A stretch of DNA of 59,783 bases from positions 1 through 59,783 of the forward strand of contig CAYVBY010000014.1 in assembly GCA_964449895.1 (NCBI GenBank), given 5' to 3'. The DNA is from Intestinibacter sp964449895 (GTDB taxonomy: Bacteria; Bacillota; Clostridia; Peptostreptococcales; Peptostreptococcaceae). Positions 1 to 8,375 of the stretch are shown in pieces (within the stretch, counting starts at the first letter, position 1; the number at the start of each line of letters is the position of its first letter). A model generated the notes under the pieces. It was not told where the DNA came from, did not search any database, and worked only from the letters and a program-made list of their open reading frames with translations. The translations under genes were made by a program, and so were the position numbers.

Positions 1-43
1 CAATTCATGTGAATTAAAAATTATTAATTAACCTACTGTTTAA

Positions 44-193
44 TTTTCAAAGTTCATTTGCTTACTTTAGCTATATTAATTTAACAAATTCAAATCAATT
101 TGTCAACCACTTTTTATAAGTGATAGCTAATTAGCTTCGTACCCGTTTCCTAAGTACAAGTATAAATATACCACTTATTTTTTTACTCGTCAA
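44..193 (-). promoter_or_regulatory. Tandem promoters and boxA-like leader, probably of an rRNA operon
   Basis: Read on the minus strand, two sigma-A promoters lie in series. The distal one has TTGACG (188-193), 17 bases, then TATATT (165-170). The proximal one has TTGACA (101-106), 17 bases, then TAAATT (78-83). They are followed by TGAACTTTGAAAA (44-56), which resembles the Firmicute rRNA antitermination boxA. Tandem strong promoters plus a boxA-like element are the usual layout upstream of 16S rRNA, so an rRNA operon probably begins just outside the left edge, transcribed leftward. The 16S gene itself is not visible. A tRNA operon is the alternative. Confidence 0.6.
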
Positions 194-339
194 TACTTTT
201 TTTTTAAAAAATAAGAAATTATATTTATTTTTTTTAAATAGCAAATATAATTTCTATTATTTGATTTACATATATAAATACACTTCCTTATATACACTTC
301 TACAAAATGCACCTTAACAATGTCTCAATAACGAAGACT

Positions 340-1032
340 CTATTTTATTTTTTTAGCAAAAACGACTGTTCTCGCTTCATCAAATTCATAGCTACAAGTT
401 GATAATGTAATAATTTTATCTTTACTTGTAGGATTATTCTTTGATTTATAAATAGATTGATTTATTATTTTATTTAAATATTTTTGATAATCATCTTCAT
501 TTTTAAAATCACAAACTATGTAATCAAAATCCTTAGGCACTACCATAACTGCAAACACCTCATATTCAGATGTTTTTTGTTTATCAGTTATAGTTATTTT
601 AGGATTTGAATAAAAAAACTCTTCTTCCTTAAATTTTTCAAGTCTACTAAACATAGTTTTATTCTTCATATTGTGTCCGTAAATAATTAAATTTTTACTT
701 ATGTCATAATCACATTTGTAATCCATAAATAAAGTTCCTGCATATAAATATTTTCCATAAATATCTCTATGTAAATAGTATAAATTATCTCCAGATTGAA
801 CAACAGGATAATCTATATTTGTATTTTCTATATTGATCCAACAAATAAAATCTTCATTTATATCTGATAAATCTACAAAATTTTTATCACTAGCTTCCTT
901 TTGTTTTCTTAATTCATCATATAATTTATTTGATTGAGTATATTCATATAATATAGTAACTATTTTATATCCTGATATCAAAAAAACTACCAAAAGTAGT
1001 ATTATAATTAGTGCATCTAAAAATTTTTTCAA
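340..1032 (-). CDS. srtB: Class B sortase
   Basis: This is a cell-wall transpeptidase that would cleave a sorting motif in exported proteins and join them to peptidoglycan. The 230-residue protein has one N-terminal membrane segment (about residues 7-24) and a class B sortase domain. The catalytic His lies in IIYGHNMKN, the Cys in TLSTCSYE near residue 212, and the Arg in EARTVV. The start is TTG, four bases after AGGAG. It stands alone: no LPXTG-, NPQTN- or PPKTG-type substrate is encoded in this window, and the next genes point the other way. Family assignment is firm; the substrate is unknown. Confidence 0.93.
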   Translation of the reverse strand: MKKFLDALIIILLLVVFLISGYKIVTILYEYTQSNKLYDELRKQKEASDKNFVDLSDINEDFICWINIENTNIDYPVVQSGDNLYYLHRDIYGKYLYAGTLFMDYKCDYDISKNLIIYGHNMKNKTMFSRLEKFKEEEFFYSNPKITITDKQKTSEYEVFAVMVVPKDFDYIVCDFKNEDDYQKYLNKIINQSIYKSKNNPTSKDKIITLSTCSYEFDEARTVVFAKKIK

Positions 1033-1431
1033 GCTCCTAACCCTCCATATATAAATTTACTAATAATACTATATTTTTAGATTTGGCTTTAACGCCTTTT
1101 TTATTGTATTTTTAATCTTATACTATATAATATCAGATTTTTAACCTCATCAGTCTGTTATTTGCAATAAATTATAAAACTCTCATTTTTATCAATCTTA
1201 TTATTTTTTTATTAAAATCAAAAAAAAAATACCCAAAACGATATACAAAAAATTGTACTAATGTATGTTAAGAAAAATTAACAATCTTACAAAATACATT
1301 TATAATTCTATTTTATACTATACATTTGGAACATTAAATCCATTTTCTTTAAAAACATTTATATTATTTTGTCTATAAATATATCATTAAATAATTGTAT
1401 TTTTTGTTTTATTTATACATATTTAATAATA

Positions 1432-1463
1432 TTATGGAATATTTTCGACAAAATATTCCATAA
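1432..1463. repeat. Perfect inverted repeat in the sortase/peptidase intergenic region
   Basis: Two 14-base arms, TTATGGAATATTTT and its exact complement, flank a 4-base centre. The element sits in the 615-base divergent gap 1033-1647, about 185 bases before the M28 peptidase. It lacks a T tract, so it is more like a protein-binding site than a terminator. A half-site-like CCATATTAT follows near 1491. The rest of the gap is AT-rich and holds no gene I can support. Confidence 0.5.
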
Positions 1464-1647
1464 GTATAACTAGCTTTCACAACATTTTTTCCATATTATA
1501 TTTTTTTTACATGTAATTTGTATTATGATTCAATAAAATTATTAATTTTCTAAATTTTTGCAATATTTTTGTTGATTTTTGTTCATAAACTAATTACTAT
1601 ATGTATTAATAACTAAAAAACATAAAATTACGGGGAGGTATTATTTT

Positions 1648-3117
1648 ATGAAAAGAAAAGTTCTATCTATATTAATGGCTGGCTGCTTAGTAATAGGGTC
1701 ATCTTCTATGGCTTTAGCTGCCGAAAAAACTTATAGTAAGTGTACAAATGATTTATGTATAGTGCATAATAAAACTGAAAAAGTTTTAAGATGTAAAAAA
1801 AGTCATAAACATAGAAGCACATGTTATAAGGTAATAAACAAATCAACTAAATTAGAAACAGCCGAAAAATTATTATTGAAAAAAATGAATGTTGACAGAG
1901 CATTAAAAGATATGTCTTATTTATCTAAAACAATAGGACCTAGAGTTACTGGTACTAATGAAGAATATCAAAGTGCTCAATATATACAAAAACAATTCCG
2001 TTTAATGGGATATAAAGCTAATATAGAAAGCTTTGAATATCAAGGTTCTGCAACTGGTGAAGTTACAGAAGCAAATACAGCTTTAACTACTAGAGTATTT
2101 AGAAATTCACCTACTACTACTGGTATAACTGCAGAAATCGTAAATTGTGGTCTTGGTTCAGTAGATGAATTTGCAAATGTAGATGTAAAAGGTAAAATAG
2201 CTTTAGTTAAAAGAGGTACTTTAACTTATATAGAAAAAGTTCAAAACGCTATAGATGCTGGTGCTGCAGCAGTTGTTATGTACAATAGTTCTGGAACTTC
2301 TGCAACTAGTGGTCAAGCAGTTGCTGATGGTATACCTGCTGTAGGTATAACTATGGCTGATGGTGAAGCTTTAGTTGCTAGATTAGATGCTGGTGAAACT
2401 ATAACTTTATCAGTAGTTGTTAACGAACCAGAAATGATAACTTCTTGGAACGTTGTTGCAAGTCAAAAACCTATCGATCGTAAAGATAAAAATAATTCAA
2501 ACGAAATAGTTTATGTAACTGCTCACCATGACAGTGTTCCTTTAGCTCCTGGTGCAAATGATAATGGTTCTGGTACAGTTGCTATGTTAGAAATAGCTAG
2601 AGCTATAAAAGGTTTAGATATAGATAAAGAAGTAAGATTTGTAGCTTGTGGTTCTGAAGAAGTTGGTTTATTAGGATCTTCTGCTCACGTTGCTAATTTA
2701 ACTGAAGATGAAAAATCTAGAATAGTTGGAAGCTTTAACGCAGATATGGTTGCTACTGCTTATGGTCCTTGTTCTGAACTTGCAGTTTACACTAATGATG
2801 GTAAAGAAAATGCTGTAACTGATGCTATGTCTTTAGCTGGTAAAAAATTAGCTTGCTTATCTAATGATATAGTTGATTACAATGGTGACTATGATGGTCC
2901 TATGGGTTCTTCTGACCACGTTCCATTCCAAAACGCTGGTATAGCTGCTTCATTATTTATAAATGTAGACCCAGCTAAAAAAGATAACCCTAGATCTGCT
3001 ATAGAACCTTACTATCATAAACCAGAAGACGTTATGTCTCATGTTAGTAAAGCTAGATTAGAAAGAACTATAAAATTAGTTGGTTTAGCAGTATATAATA
3101 CATTAAACGTTGAATAA
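1648..3117 (+). CDS. Secreted M28-family zinc aminopeptidase with PA domain
   Basis: This is an exported metallopeptidase expected to release N-terminal amino acids from peptides outside the cell. The 489-residue protein has a signal peptide (KRK, hydrophobic stretch, cleavage near ALAA). A short segment with four cysteines follows (about residues 32-60). Next are a protease-associated (PA) insert (about 140-260) and the M28 catalytic core. Metal-binding and catalytic signatures include TAHHDSVP, GANDNGSGT, GSEEVGLLGS, FNADMV and SSDHVPF. GGGGAGG lies just upstream of the ATG. No cell-wall sorting signal or anchor is visible, so it is probably released or loosely held. A strong hairpin terminator follows at 3183. 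The cysteine-rich N-terminal segment is unusual for the family. Confidence 0.9.
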   Translation: MKRKVLSILMAGCLVIGSSSMALAAEKTYSKCTNDLCIVHNKTEKVLRCKKSHKHRSTCYKVINKSTKLETAEKLLLKKMNVDRALKDMSYLSKTIGPRVTGTNEEYQSAQYIQKQFRLMGYKANIESFEYQGSATGEVTEANTALTTRVFRNSPTTTGITAEIVNCGLGSVDEFANVDVKGKIALVKRGTLTYIEKVQNAIDAGAAAVVMYNSSGTSATSGQAVADGIPAVGITMADGEALVARLDAGETITLSVVVNEPEMITSWNVVASQKPIDRKDKNNSNEIVYVTAHHDSVPLAPGANDNGSGTVAMLEIARAIKGLDIDKEVRFVACGSEEVGLLGSSAHVANLTEDEKSRIVGSFNADMVATAYGPCSELAVYTNDGKENAVTDAMSLAGKKLACLSNDIVDYNGDYDGPMGSSDHVPFQNAGIAASLFINVDPAKKDNPRSAIEPYYHKPEDVMSHVSKARLERTIKLVGLAVYNTLNVE

Positions 3118-3182
3118 TATAGTTAAGACATTAAATATTAAATAATATAGTTAATAATTTATTAAATAATTTACAATAATTC

Positions 3183-3226
3183 ATACCCCTCTATGAGGCT
3201 CAATCCTCATAAAGGGGTATTTTAAT
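3183..3226 (+). terminator. Rho-independent terminator / leader hairpin 1
   Basis: ATACCCCT (3183-3190) pairs with AGGGGTAT (3213-3220); an inner TGAGG/CCTCA stem extends it, and TTTTAAT follows. It ends the M28 unit and also stands 13 bases before the next gene's ribosome site. A similar hairpin precedes the paralogous gene at 3743. Confidence 0.7.
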
Positions 3227-3239
3227 AAAGGTGGTATTT

Positions 3240-3683
3240 ATGAAATTAAAAAAATTAATTGCATTATTGGCTTCTATATTTGTATTAAATTTAACTTTAT
3301 TAGGTGGTTGTACTAAAGAAGATAAGGATGTCTTAGAAGCTTCTGATTTAATTGGATATTGGGTAAATACTAGTGGTTATACTGCTGAAAATCAAGTAGT
3401 AGATACAGTATTTCATTTTGTTGATGATAAACAAATAGCTGTATCTTCTTATTTTGATGGTGGTAAAAGTATTTATGATTACAAAGTTCAAAAAAGTACA
3501 GATACAACAATAACAATATTAATAGATGATGAAGTAAATAAACCTACAGAAATAAAATTTGTAGATGAAAATACTATTGAATATAAATCAACTTCTAGTG
3601 AAGATACTATAAATCTTACTAGAATAGATGAAAAAGAAGCTGAAAAATTTATAGAAACAATAGACACATACGCTGAATATTAA
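3240..3683 (+). CDS. Small putative lipoprotein, unknown function
   Basis: I do not recognise a named family. The protein has a lipoprotein signal (MKLKK, hydrophobic run, LLGGC), so Cys 21-24 would be lipid-modified and the rest held outside the membrane. The mature part, about 120 residues, begins LIGYWVNT and looks like a compact beta-rich domain. ATG 3240 is chosen over GTG 3231 because AAAGGTGG overlaps that GTG and is well spaced for the ATG. The downstream gene at 3743 encodes the same domain without the signal peptide, so the pair arose by tandem duplication. Confidence 0.75.
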   Translation: MKLKKLIALLASIFVLNLTLLGGCTKEDKDVLEASDLIGYWVNTSGYTAENQVVDTVFHFVDDKQIAVSSYFDGGKSIYDYKVQKSTDTTITILIDDEVNKPTEIKFVDENTIEYKSTSSEDTINLTRIDEKEAEKFIETIDTYAEY

Positions 3684-3690
3684 CAAAACT

Positions 3691-3732
3691 CCCCCTCTAT
3701 ACAAACACCTAATATAAAGGGGGCATTTTAAT
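3691..3732 (+). terminator. Leader hairpin 2, similar to hairpin 1
   Basis: CCCCCT (3691-3696) pairs with AGGGGG (3718-3723), followed by CATTTTAAT. The flanks CCCTCTAT and ATAAAGGGG match those of the hairpin at 3183, so the leader appears to have been duplicated with the gene. It may attenuate or end transcription ahead of the gene at 3743. Confidence 0.55.
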
Positions 3733-3742
3733 GGAGGTAAAC

Positions 3743-4084
3743 ATGAATTTAATTGGATGCTGGGTAAACACACACTGCTATAATACAAAAACATTTATCG
3801 ATAAAGTAATAGAATTTATAGAAGGAAATAAAGTTGTAATATATTCTTATTATGACAGAGGAAAAAATATCTATCCATACACTATACTAGAAAGCACAGA
3901 TGAATATACAACTATACTAGTTGAAGATGGACTAAACATTCCAAATAAACTAGAATTTGTAAGTAAAAACGAAGTTAAATTTCAATCTACTCAAGATGAA
4001 AATTCATATGTACATCTTTCTAGAATATCTGAAGACGATGCACTACCTTTTATAGAAATAATAGAAAAAAATGCACTTTATTAA
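3743..4084 (+). CDS. Cytoplasmic paralogue of the preceding lipoprotein
   Basis: This 113-residue protein of unknown function aligns along its length with the mature part of the product of 3240-3683. Shared landmarks are LIGxWVNT at the start, a central SYYDRGKNIY versus SYFDGGKSIY, and an LSRISEDDA versus LTRIDEKEA end. It has no signal peptide. ATG 3743 is preferred over ATG 3731 because GGAGG (3733-3737) lies between them. A lipid-anchored and a cytosolic form of one domain, side by side, could mean that they sense or bind the same thing on both sides of the membrane; that is inference only. Confidence 0.7.
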   Translation: MNLIGCWVNTHCYNTKTFIDKVIEFIEGNKVVIYSYYDRGKNIYPYTILESTDEYTTILVEDGLNIPNKLEFVSKNEVKFQSTQDENSYVHLSRISEDDALPFIEIIEKNALY

Positions 4085-4136
4085 AAATTTTATAACACTC
4101 TTTAGTAACAATTTTCCCAGTCAATATTTTTATACA

Positions 4137-4174
4137 TTTATTATGTTTTATATCATTTTATTATGTTTTATATC
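4137..4174. repeat. Tandem 18-base direct repeat upstream of the ABC transporter operon
   Basis: TTTATTATGTTTTATATC occurs at 4137-4154 and again at 4157-4174, a 20-base period or two helical turns. It lies about 90 bases before the modA-like gene and upstream of a TATAAT at 4223. Same-face spacing suggests an operator for a metal- or oxyanion-responsive regulator, but AT-rich chance repetition cannot be excluded. Confidence 0.4.
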
Positions 4175-4264
4175 TTTTTGATGAATTTATTTATTGACAT
4201 AACATATCAAAACATGACAAAATATAATTAAATAAGTATAAACAAAATTTAAGGGGGATATAAA

Positions 4265-5062
4265 ATGAAAAAATTTATTAACTTGTTATTAGTGTTTATT
4301 TTATCAATTAGTGTAGTAGGATGTAGTCAAACTCCATCTAGTGATACAAGCTCTAATAATTCATCAGAAACTGAACTTACTTTGGATGGAAAAAATCTTA
4401 TGGTCTACTGTGGTGCTGGTATGACAAAACCTTTTGAAGAAATAGCAAATAACTTCAAAGAAAAAACAGGTTGTAACATAGAAGTTACTTACGCTAATGC
4501 TGCTCAAATTCAAACACAAATTAAAACATCAGAAGAAGGCGATTTATTCATTGCTGGTTCTGAAGATGAACTAAAACCAATATCTAGCTATGTTTCAGAA
4601 AGTAAAAAACTTGTAAAACATATACCTGTACTTGCAGTTGCTTCTGAAAATCCAAAACAAATAAACGGATTAAACGATCTAACTAAAGATAATGTAACTG
4701 TAGTTTTAGCAGATGCAGAATCTACTCCTATAGGTAAAATAGCTAAAAAAGCTTTAAGTGATTTAAATATATACAATAAAATAAAAATTGAAGCTACTAC
4801 AGCAACTGCTCCTGAGCTTTCTAATGTTTTAGAAGCTGATGAATGCGATGCTATAATCGTTTGGAAAGAAAATGTTAAAAGCGAAAAAATACAAATAGTA
4901 GATACTAGTGATTTAGATAATTACATAAAAGTAATTCCTGCTGCTTCTTTAAATTGCAGTCAAAATGATGAAGCATTAAAAGAATTTTTAGCTTATTTAG
5001 ATACAGATGAAGTAAAAGCAATTTGGGAAAAATATGGATATGAATTAGCTCCTGAAAATTAA
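4265..5062 (+). CDS. ModA-type substrate-binding lipoprotein (molybdate/tungstate-like)
   Basis: This is the extracellular receptor of an ABC importer. The 265-residue protein has a lipoprotein signal ending VVGCS, then a Ser-rich linker and a type II periplasmic-binding fold of the ModA/WtpA class. Class features are YCGAGMTKPFEEIANNF at the start, the DLFIAGSEDEL loop, NGLNDL, and VVLADAESTPIGKIAKKAL, where ModA proteins have the oxyanion-binding Ser/Thr and a P-x-G turn. The ribosome site is AAGGGGG. It heads a four-gene set with permease, ATPase and a DUF364 protein. Molybdate or tungstate is the best family-based guess, not proven. Confidence 0.82.
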   Translation: MKKFINLLLVFILSISVVGCSQTPSSDTSSNNSSETELTLDGKNLMVYCGAGMTKPFEEIANNFKEKTGCNIEVTYANAAQIQTQIKTSEEGDLFIAGSEDELKPISSYVSESKKLVKHIPVLAVASENPKQINGLNDLTKDNVTVVLADAESTPIGKIAKKALSDLNIYNKIKIEATTATAPELSNVLEADECDAIIVWKENVKSEKIQIVDTSDLDNYIKVIPAASLNCSQNDEALKEFLAYLDTDEVKAIWEKYGYELAPEN

Positions 5063-5099
5063 AGCTATATATTAAAACAAATTCTAAATATGTATAAAA

Positions 5100-5918
5100 A
5101 TGAAAACAAATAAAAACAATAAATTGGAACTTTTTGAAATACTAGCATATTTATCCTCTTCAATTGTCGTACTTTTTATGTTTTTAATAGTTTTTACAAT
5201 CTTTATAAAAGGCATCCCTCATATTAAGGATGCCTTTTTTACAAAAGAAGTACAATTTTCAATAAAACTAAGTATAAAAACAACTAGTATTTCAACATTA
5301 ATATGTATGCTTTTAGCTATCCCAACTGCATATGCTTTTACAAAATTAAATTTCCCATTTAAAAAATTAAGCCAAATTTTAATAGAGCTACCCCTATGTC
5401 TACCTTATCTAGTCATTGGTCTAAGCCTACTTATAATTTTTTCATCACCTACTGGAAAATTTCTAAAATCTATAGGTATAAAAGTAGTTTATAGCCAGCT
5501 AGGTATAATTATAGCCCAAATTACTGTAAATTTACCTTATACTATAAGATTTATAAAAACAGCGTTTCAAGAGGTTGATACTAGACTTGAATTTATATCG
5601 CAGACTTTAGGAGCATCAAAATTTAAAACATTCATAAATGTTACTATGCCACTTTCAAAAAATGCCTTATTAGGAGCATTAATTCTAACATGGTCTAGAG
5701 GGCTTGGAGAATTTGGTGCAACACTTATGTTAGTTGGTGTGACTAGAATGAAAACAGAAACTCTACCAGCTAGTATATATCTAAATGTAGCAACTGGAGA
5801 TATGGGAGTATCAATGGCATCAGCTCTTATTTTATTTATAATTTCATCTTTATCTCTTTTTATTGCAAATTACTTAACAAGTAAAAACTACGATAAAAAT
5901 AGATTAAAGAGCAATTAA
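5100..5918 (+). CDS. ABC transporter permease, ModB-like
   Basis: This inner-membrane permease pairs with the adjacent ModA-type receptor and ATPase. Its 272 residues carry about six membrane segments. The binding-protein-dependent EAA loop is visible as EFISQTLGASKFKTFINVTMPLSKNALLGA (about residues 161-195), where the cytoplasmic coupling helix contacts the ATPase. The ribosome site ahead of ATG 5100 is weak, so translation may depend on the upstream gene 37 bases away. Topology and length fit the molybdate or sulfate permease family. Confidence 0.85.
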   Translation: MKTNKNNKLELFEILAYLSSSIVVLFMFLIVFTIFIKGIPHIKDAFFTKEVQFSIKLSIKTTSISTLICMLLAIPTAYAFTKLNFPFKKLSQILIELPLCLPYLVIGLSLLIIFSSPTGKFLKSIGIKVVYSQLGIIIAQITVNLPYTIRFIKTAFQEVDTRLEFISQTLGASKFKTFINVTMPLSKNALLGALILTWSRGLGEFGATLMLVGVTRMKTETLPASIYLNVATGDMGVSMASALILFIISSLSLFIANYLTSKNYDKNRLKSN

Positions 5919-5936
5919 TGAAAGAAGTGAGTTAAT

Positions 5937-6653
5937 ATGAATAATATTATAAATATAGAAAATTACAATTTAAAACTTGGAAATTTTGCTTTAAATAACA
6001 TAAATCTCGAAATAAAAGAAGGAGAAATTTTCGCAATTCTAGGTAAAACAGGCTCGGGAAAAACAGTTCTCCTAGAATCGATGGCTGGATTTTACAGCCA
6101 TGGAGAAGGCTCAATTTCTATAAAAGGCACTCCTATTAACGATATATCTGTTTATGATAGAAATATTAGCTTTGTATATCAAGATTATGCACTTTTTCCA
6201 CATATGACAGTTTTTGATAATATAGCTTACGGTCTAAAAATGAAAAAAATTAAAAAGCAAAATCAAATAAAAATTGTAAATGAAATTGCAAAGCTTTTAT
6301 CTCTAGAAAACATATTAAAAAAATATCCAGGAACAATTAGCGGTGGCGAAAAACAAAGAACTGCACTTGCTAGAGCTCTTGTTTTAAATCCTCAAATCCT
6401 TCTGATGGATGAGCCATTTAGTGCACTAGACCCTGCTACAAAAGAAAATATGTACTCTAAAATAAAACAATTGCACAAAAAATTTAAATGTACTATAGTT
6501 TTTGTAACACACGATTTTAATGAAGCTAAAAAAATGGCAAATAGAATAGGCATTATATCAAACGGCAATCTAAAAACAGTTAGAAATAGCCAAAATCTAT
6601 TCGATACATACGAAGATCAAGAAATTAACAAATTCCTTGGAATAGAAAATTAA
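5937..6653 (+). CDS. ABC transporter ATP-binding protein, ModC-like without TOBE domain
   Basis: This ATPase energises the adjacent importer. Walker A is GKTGSGKT (about residues 36-43), the Q-loop is VYQDYALFPH, the signature is ISGGEKQR, Walker B is ILLMDEP, and the switch His lies in VTHDFNE. At 238 residues it stops after the nucleotide-binding domain. Classical ModC has a C-terminal TOBE domain that binds molybdate, absent here, so substrate feedback through ModC is unlikely. It is 18 bases after the permease. Confidence 0.87.
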   Translation: MNNIINIENYNLKLGNFALNNINLEIKEGEIFAILGKTGSGKTVLLESMAGFYSHGEGSISIKGTPINDISVYDRNISFVYQDYALFPHMTVFDNIAYGLKMKKIKKQNQIKIVNEIAKLLSLENILKKYPGTISGGEKQRTALARALVLNPQILLMDEPFSALDPATKENMYSKIKQLHKKFKCTIVFVTHDFNEAKKMANRIGIISNGNLKTVRNSQNLFDTYEDQEINKFLGIEN

Positions 6654-6711
6654 TATCTTTTATCTTATTAATTGGTTATAAAAATAATATAAAACAAAAG
6701 GAGATGCTCAA

Positions 6712-7458
6712 ATGACTAAAGAAGAGTTATTCAATACATTAAAAAACGAACTAAAAAAAATAATTGAAGAAAACAATCTTCAAGCAGATAAAATAAAAAT
6801 AACTTCAAAAGGTCTTACTCCAACTGAAGCCATAGGAGTAACAAAAAGACAAGATTTCCCAATAATATCAGGGCGTGAAGTTATGTTAATGGCAGAATTT
6901 CAAGGCTCATTCGGTCAAGCTTTTACAGATTGCCCTGCTCTTTTTAACGGAAGCTTAGAAGAAGTTCTAAATCTAGATATCATAAATGATGATTATTCAA
7001 GAGGTCTTTTCATAGCTTCTTTAAATGCAGTTATGAAACATTTAAATTTAATTGAAAAAACTATACATTGCAAAGATGAAGAACCAGAAAGTTGTGCTTT
7101 AGAATTTGCAAAATTTACAGAAGCAAACTATAAAGATAAAAAAATTGCACTAATAGGATATCAACCTGCCATATTAGAATCTCTGTCTAACAGTAAATAT
7201 CAAATCCGCGTTCTAGACTTAAATCCTGCGCATGTAGGAGAAAATAGATACGGTATAAAAGTAGAAGATGGAATTTCTGATTTTGATAAAGTTGTACTAA
7301 ATTGGGCAGATGTTATCTACTGTACAGGCAGTACACTTTGCAATGGTTCTATAGTTAATTTTCTAAATTTAGATAAAGAAGTCATATTCTTTGGAACTAC
7401 AATAGCAGGAACTGCTAAAATATTAAACTTAAAAAGAGCATGCTTCTGTTCGCATTAA
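6712..7458 (+). CDS. DUF364-type putative metal-chelation Rossmann protein
   Basis: The 248-residue protein matches the DUF364 / putative heavy-metal chelation family (PF04016 type). The N-terminal half has the small lid domain; the C-terminal half is Rossmann-like, with IALIGYQPAILESL, LDLNPAHVGENRYGIKVEDG and VIYCTGSTLCNGS (about residues 140-215). An AAGGAGA ribosome site precedes ATG 6712. These proteins are commonly encoded beside metal or oxyanion ABC importers, as here. A role in receiving or sequestering the imported ion is inferred. Cysteines near the C-terminal end (ACFCSH) could contribute to metal binding. Confidence 0.75.
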   Translation: MTKEELFNTLKNELKKIIEENNLQADKIKITSKGLTPTEAIGVTKRQDFPIISGREVMLMAEFQGSFGQAFTDCPALFNGSLEEVLNLDIINDDYSRGLFIASLNAVMKHLNLIEKTIHCKDEEPESCALEFAKFTEANYKDKKIALIGYQPAILESLSNSKYQIRVLDLNPAHVGENRYGIKVEDGISDFDKVVLNWADVIYCTGSTLCNGSIVNFLNLDKEVIFFGTTIAGTAKILNLKRACFCSH

Positions 7459-7469
7459 AATTTATTTTT

Positions 7470-7514
7470 TAATATAAAAAGACTAGAAAATTTATTTCTA
7501 GTCTTTTTATATTA
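7470..7514. terminator. Bidirectional terminator
   Basis: Perfect 20-base arms (7470-7489 and 7495-7514) with core AAAGACTAGAAA surround a 5-base loop. T-rich flanks exist on both strands, so it can end the ABC/DUF364 operon from the left and the nuclease pseudogene from the right. Confidence 0.85.
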
Positions 7515-7520
7515 ATTAGT

Positions 7521-8207
7521 TTAATTAATATGCTTTTTTATTATTTCTTGCACCCTTTCAACCGGCATATCTGTAATATCAGATATTTCATTTTCATCAT
7601 AACCTTTTGCATGCATTTTTAGAATAATTTGAAATTCCTTATTTTGTTCACCTTTTTCATAACCACGTCTTTCCACTTCTGGATCATATAATGTTTTTGT
7701 CATAGTACTCACCTCTTCCTCCAAACTATCATCCTCGATATAATTTTGATTTAGATATTCTATTAGATTTTGTACTGATAATAGCATTTTATGAAAATCT
7801 TCGCCGAGAATTTCTTGCTTTTCAAATAATTCTTTTGACTCATATGCTAACCTAGTTGCCAGATTTTTAGCTGTTATAGATAATTCTTTTATCTTATCCA
7901 TATCATTTTTTTGTTTAGCAAAATGAAGCTTCTTTCTTAAATTAAATAATTGTAGTGGAATCAATGGATACATTTGTTTTTTAATTAACTCTTCATCACT
8001 ATACTTCCAATATTTAATTACATCTACTTTATACAAAAATTGATGTTTTTCAGAGAATATGATTAGCATTTTTAATTGTCACACTAACTTCATTTGGATT
8101 AAAATTCTCCTCAAATATTGCGTTGAGTAGTTTTATAATACTTTGTCCGAAGTAGTAAATAAACGTTTTAAAATTTCGTCTAATTTTATTTTTTCCTTAG
8201 TTGTCAA
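7521..8207 (-). pseudogene. Broken Rpn-family PD-(D/E)XK nuclease (transposase-like) gene
   Basis: Family: recombination-promoting nuclease, often annotated PD-(D/E)XK nuclease family transposase. The original start is probably TTG 8207 (TTKEKIKLDEILKRLF). That frame stops at TAA soon after SDKV, near 8135, and the match resumes one frame over as IIKLLNAIFEENFNPNEV. A second break near 8065 joins this directly to IIFSEKHQFLYKVDVIKYW and the intact C-terminal 180 residues. The middle, where the catalytic D and ExK residues lie, is therefore missing. The C-terminal part retains the typical TLYDPEVERRGYEKG segment. One or more frameshifts plus an internal deletion make it inactive. Confidence 0.8.
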
Positions 8208-8315
8208 TTATTATCCCTACTTTCTTAATATAATTATAGCTTAAAAATTTTCCCTTTTAAATAAAGAATCACTATAATTATGCATCCAAATTAAGGATAT
8301 TATACAAATTCACTA

Positions 8316-8352
8316 TAAAAAAAGATGCCTAAAATTTATTTCTAAGCATCTT
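8316..8352 (-). terminator. Terminator of the pot operon
   Basis: AAGATGC (8322-8328) pairs with GCATCTT (8346-8352); on the minus strand the hairpin is followed by a seven-T run, 24 bases after the potD stop. Confidence 0.8.
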
Positions 8353-8375
8353 AAATACTATATTTAATTTTATAA

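Noticed and set aside
340..3117. Sortase with the M28 peptidase as its substrate
   Set aside because: The peptidase C-terminus has no sorting motif, hydrophobic anchor or positive tail.
4085..4264. Molybdenum-cofactor riboswitch before the ABC transporter
   Set aside because: Only an AT-rich spacer with short direct repeats is present; no extended conserved fold.
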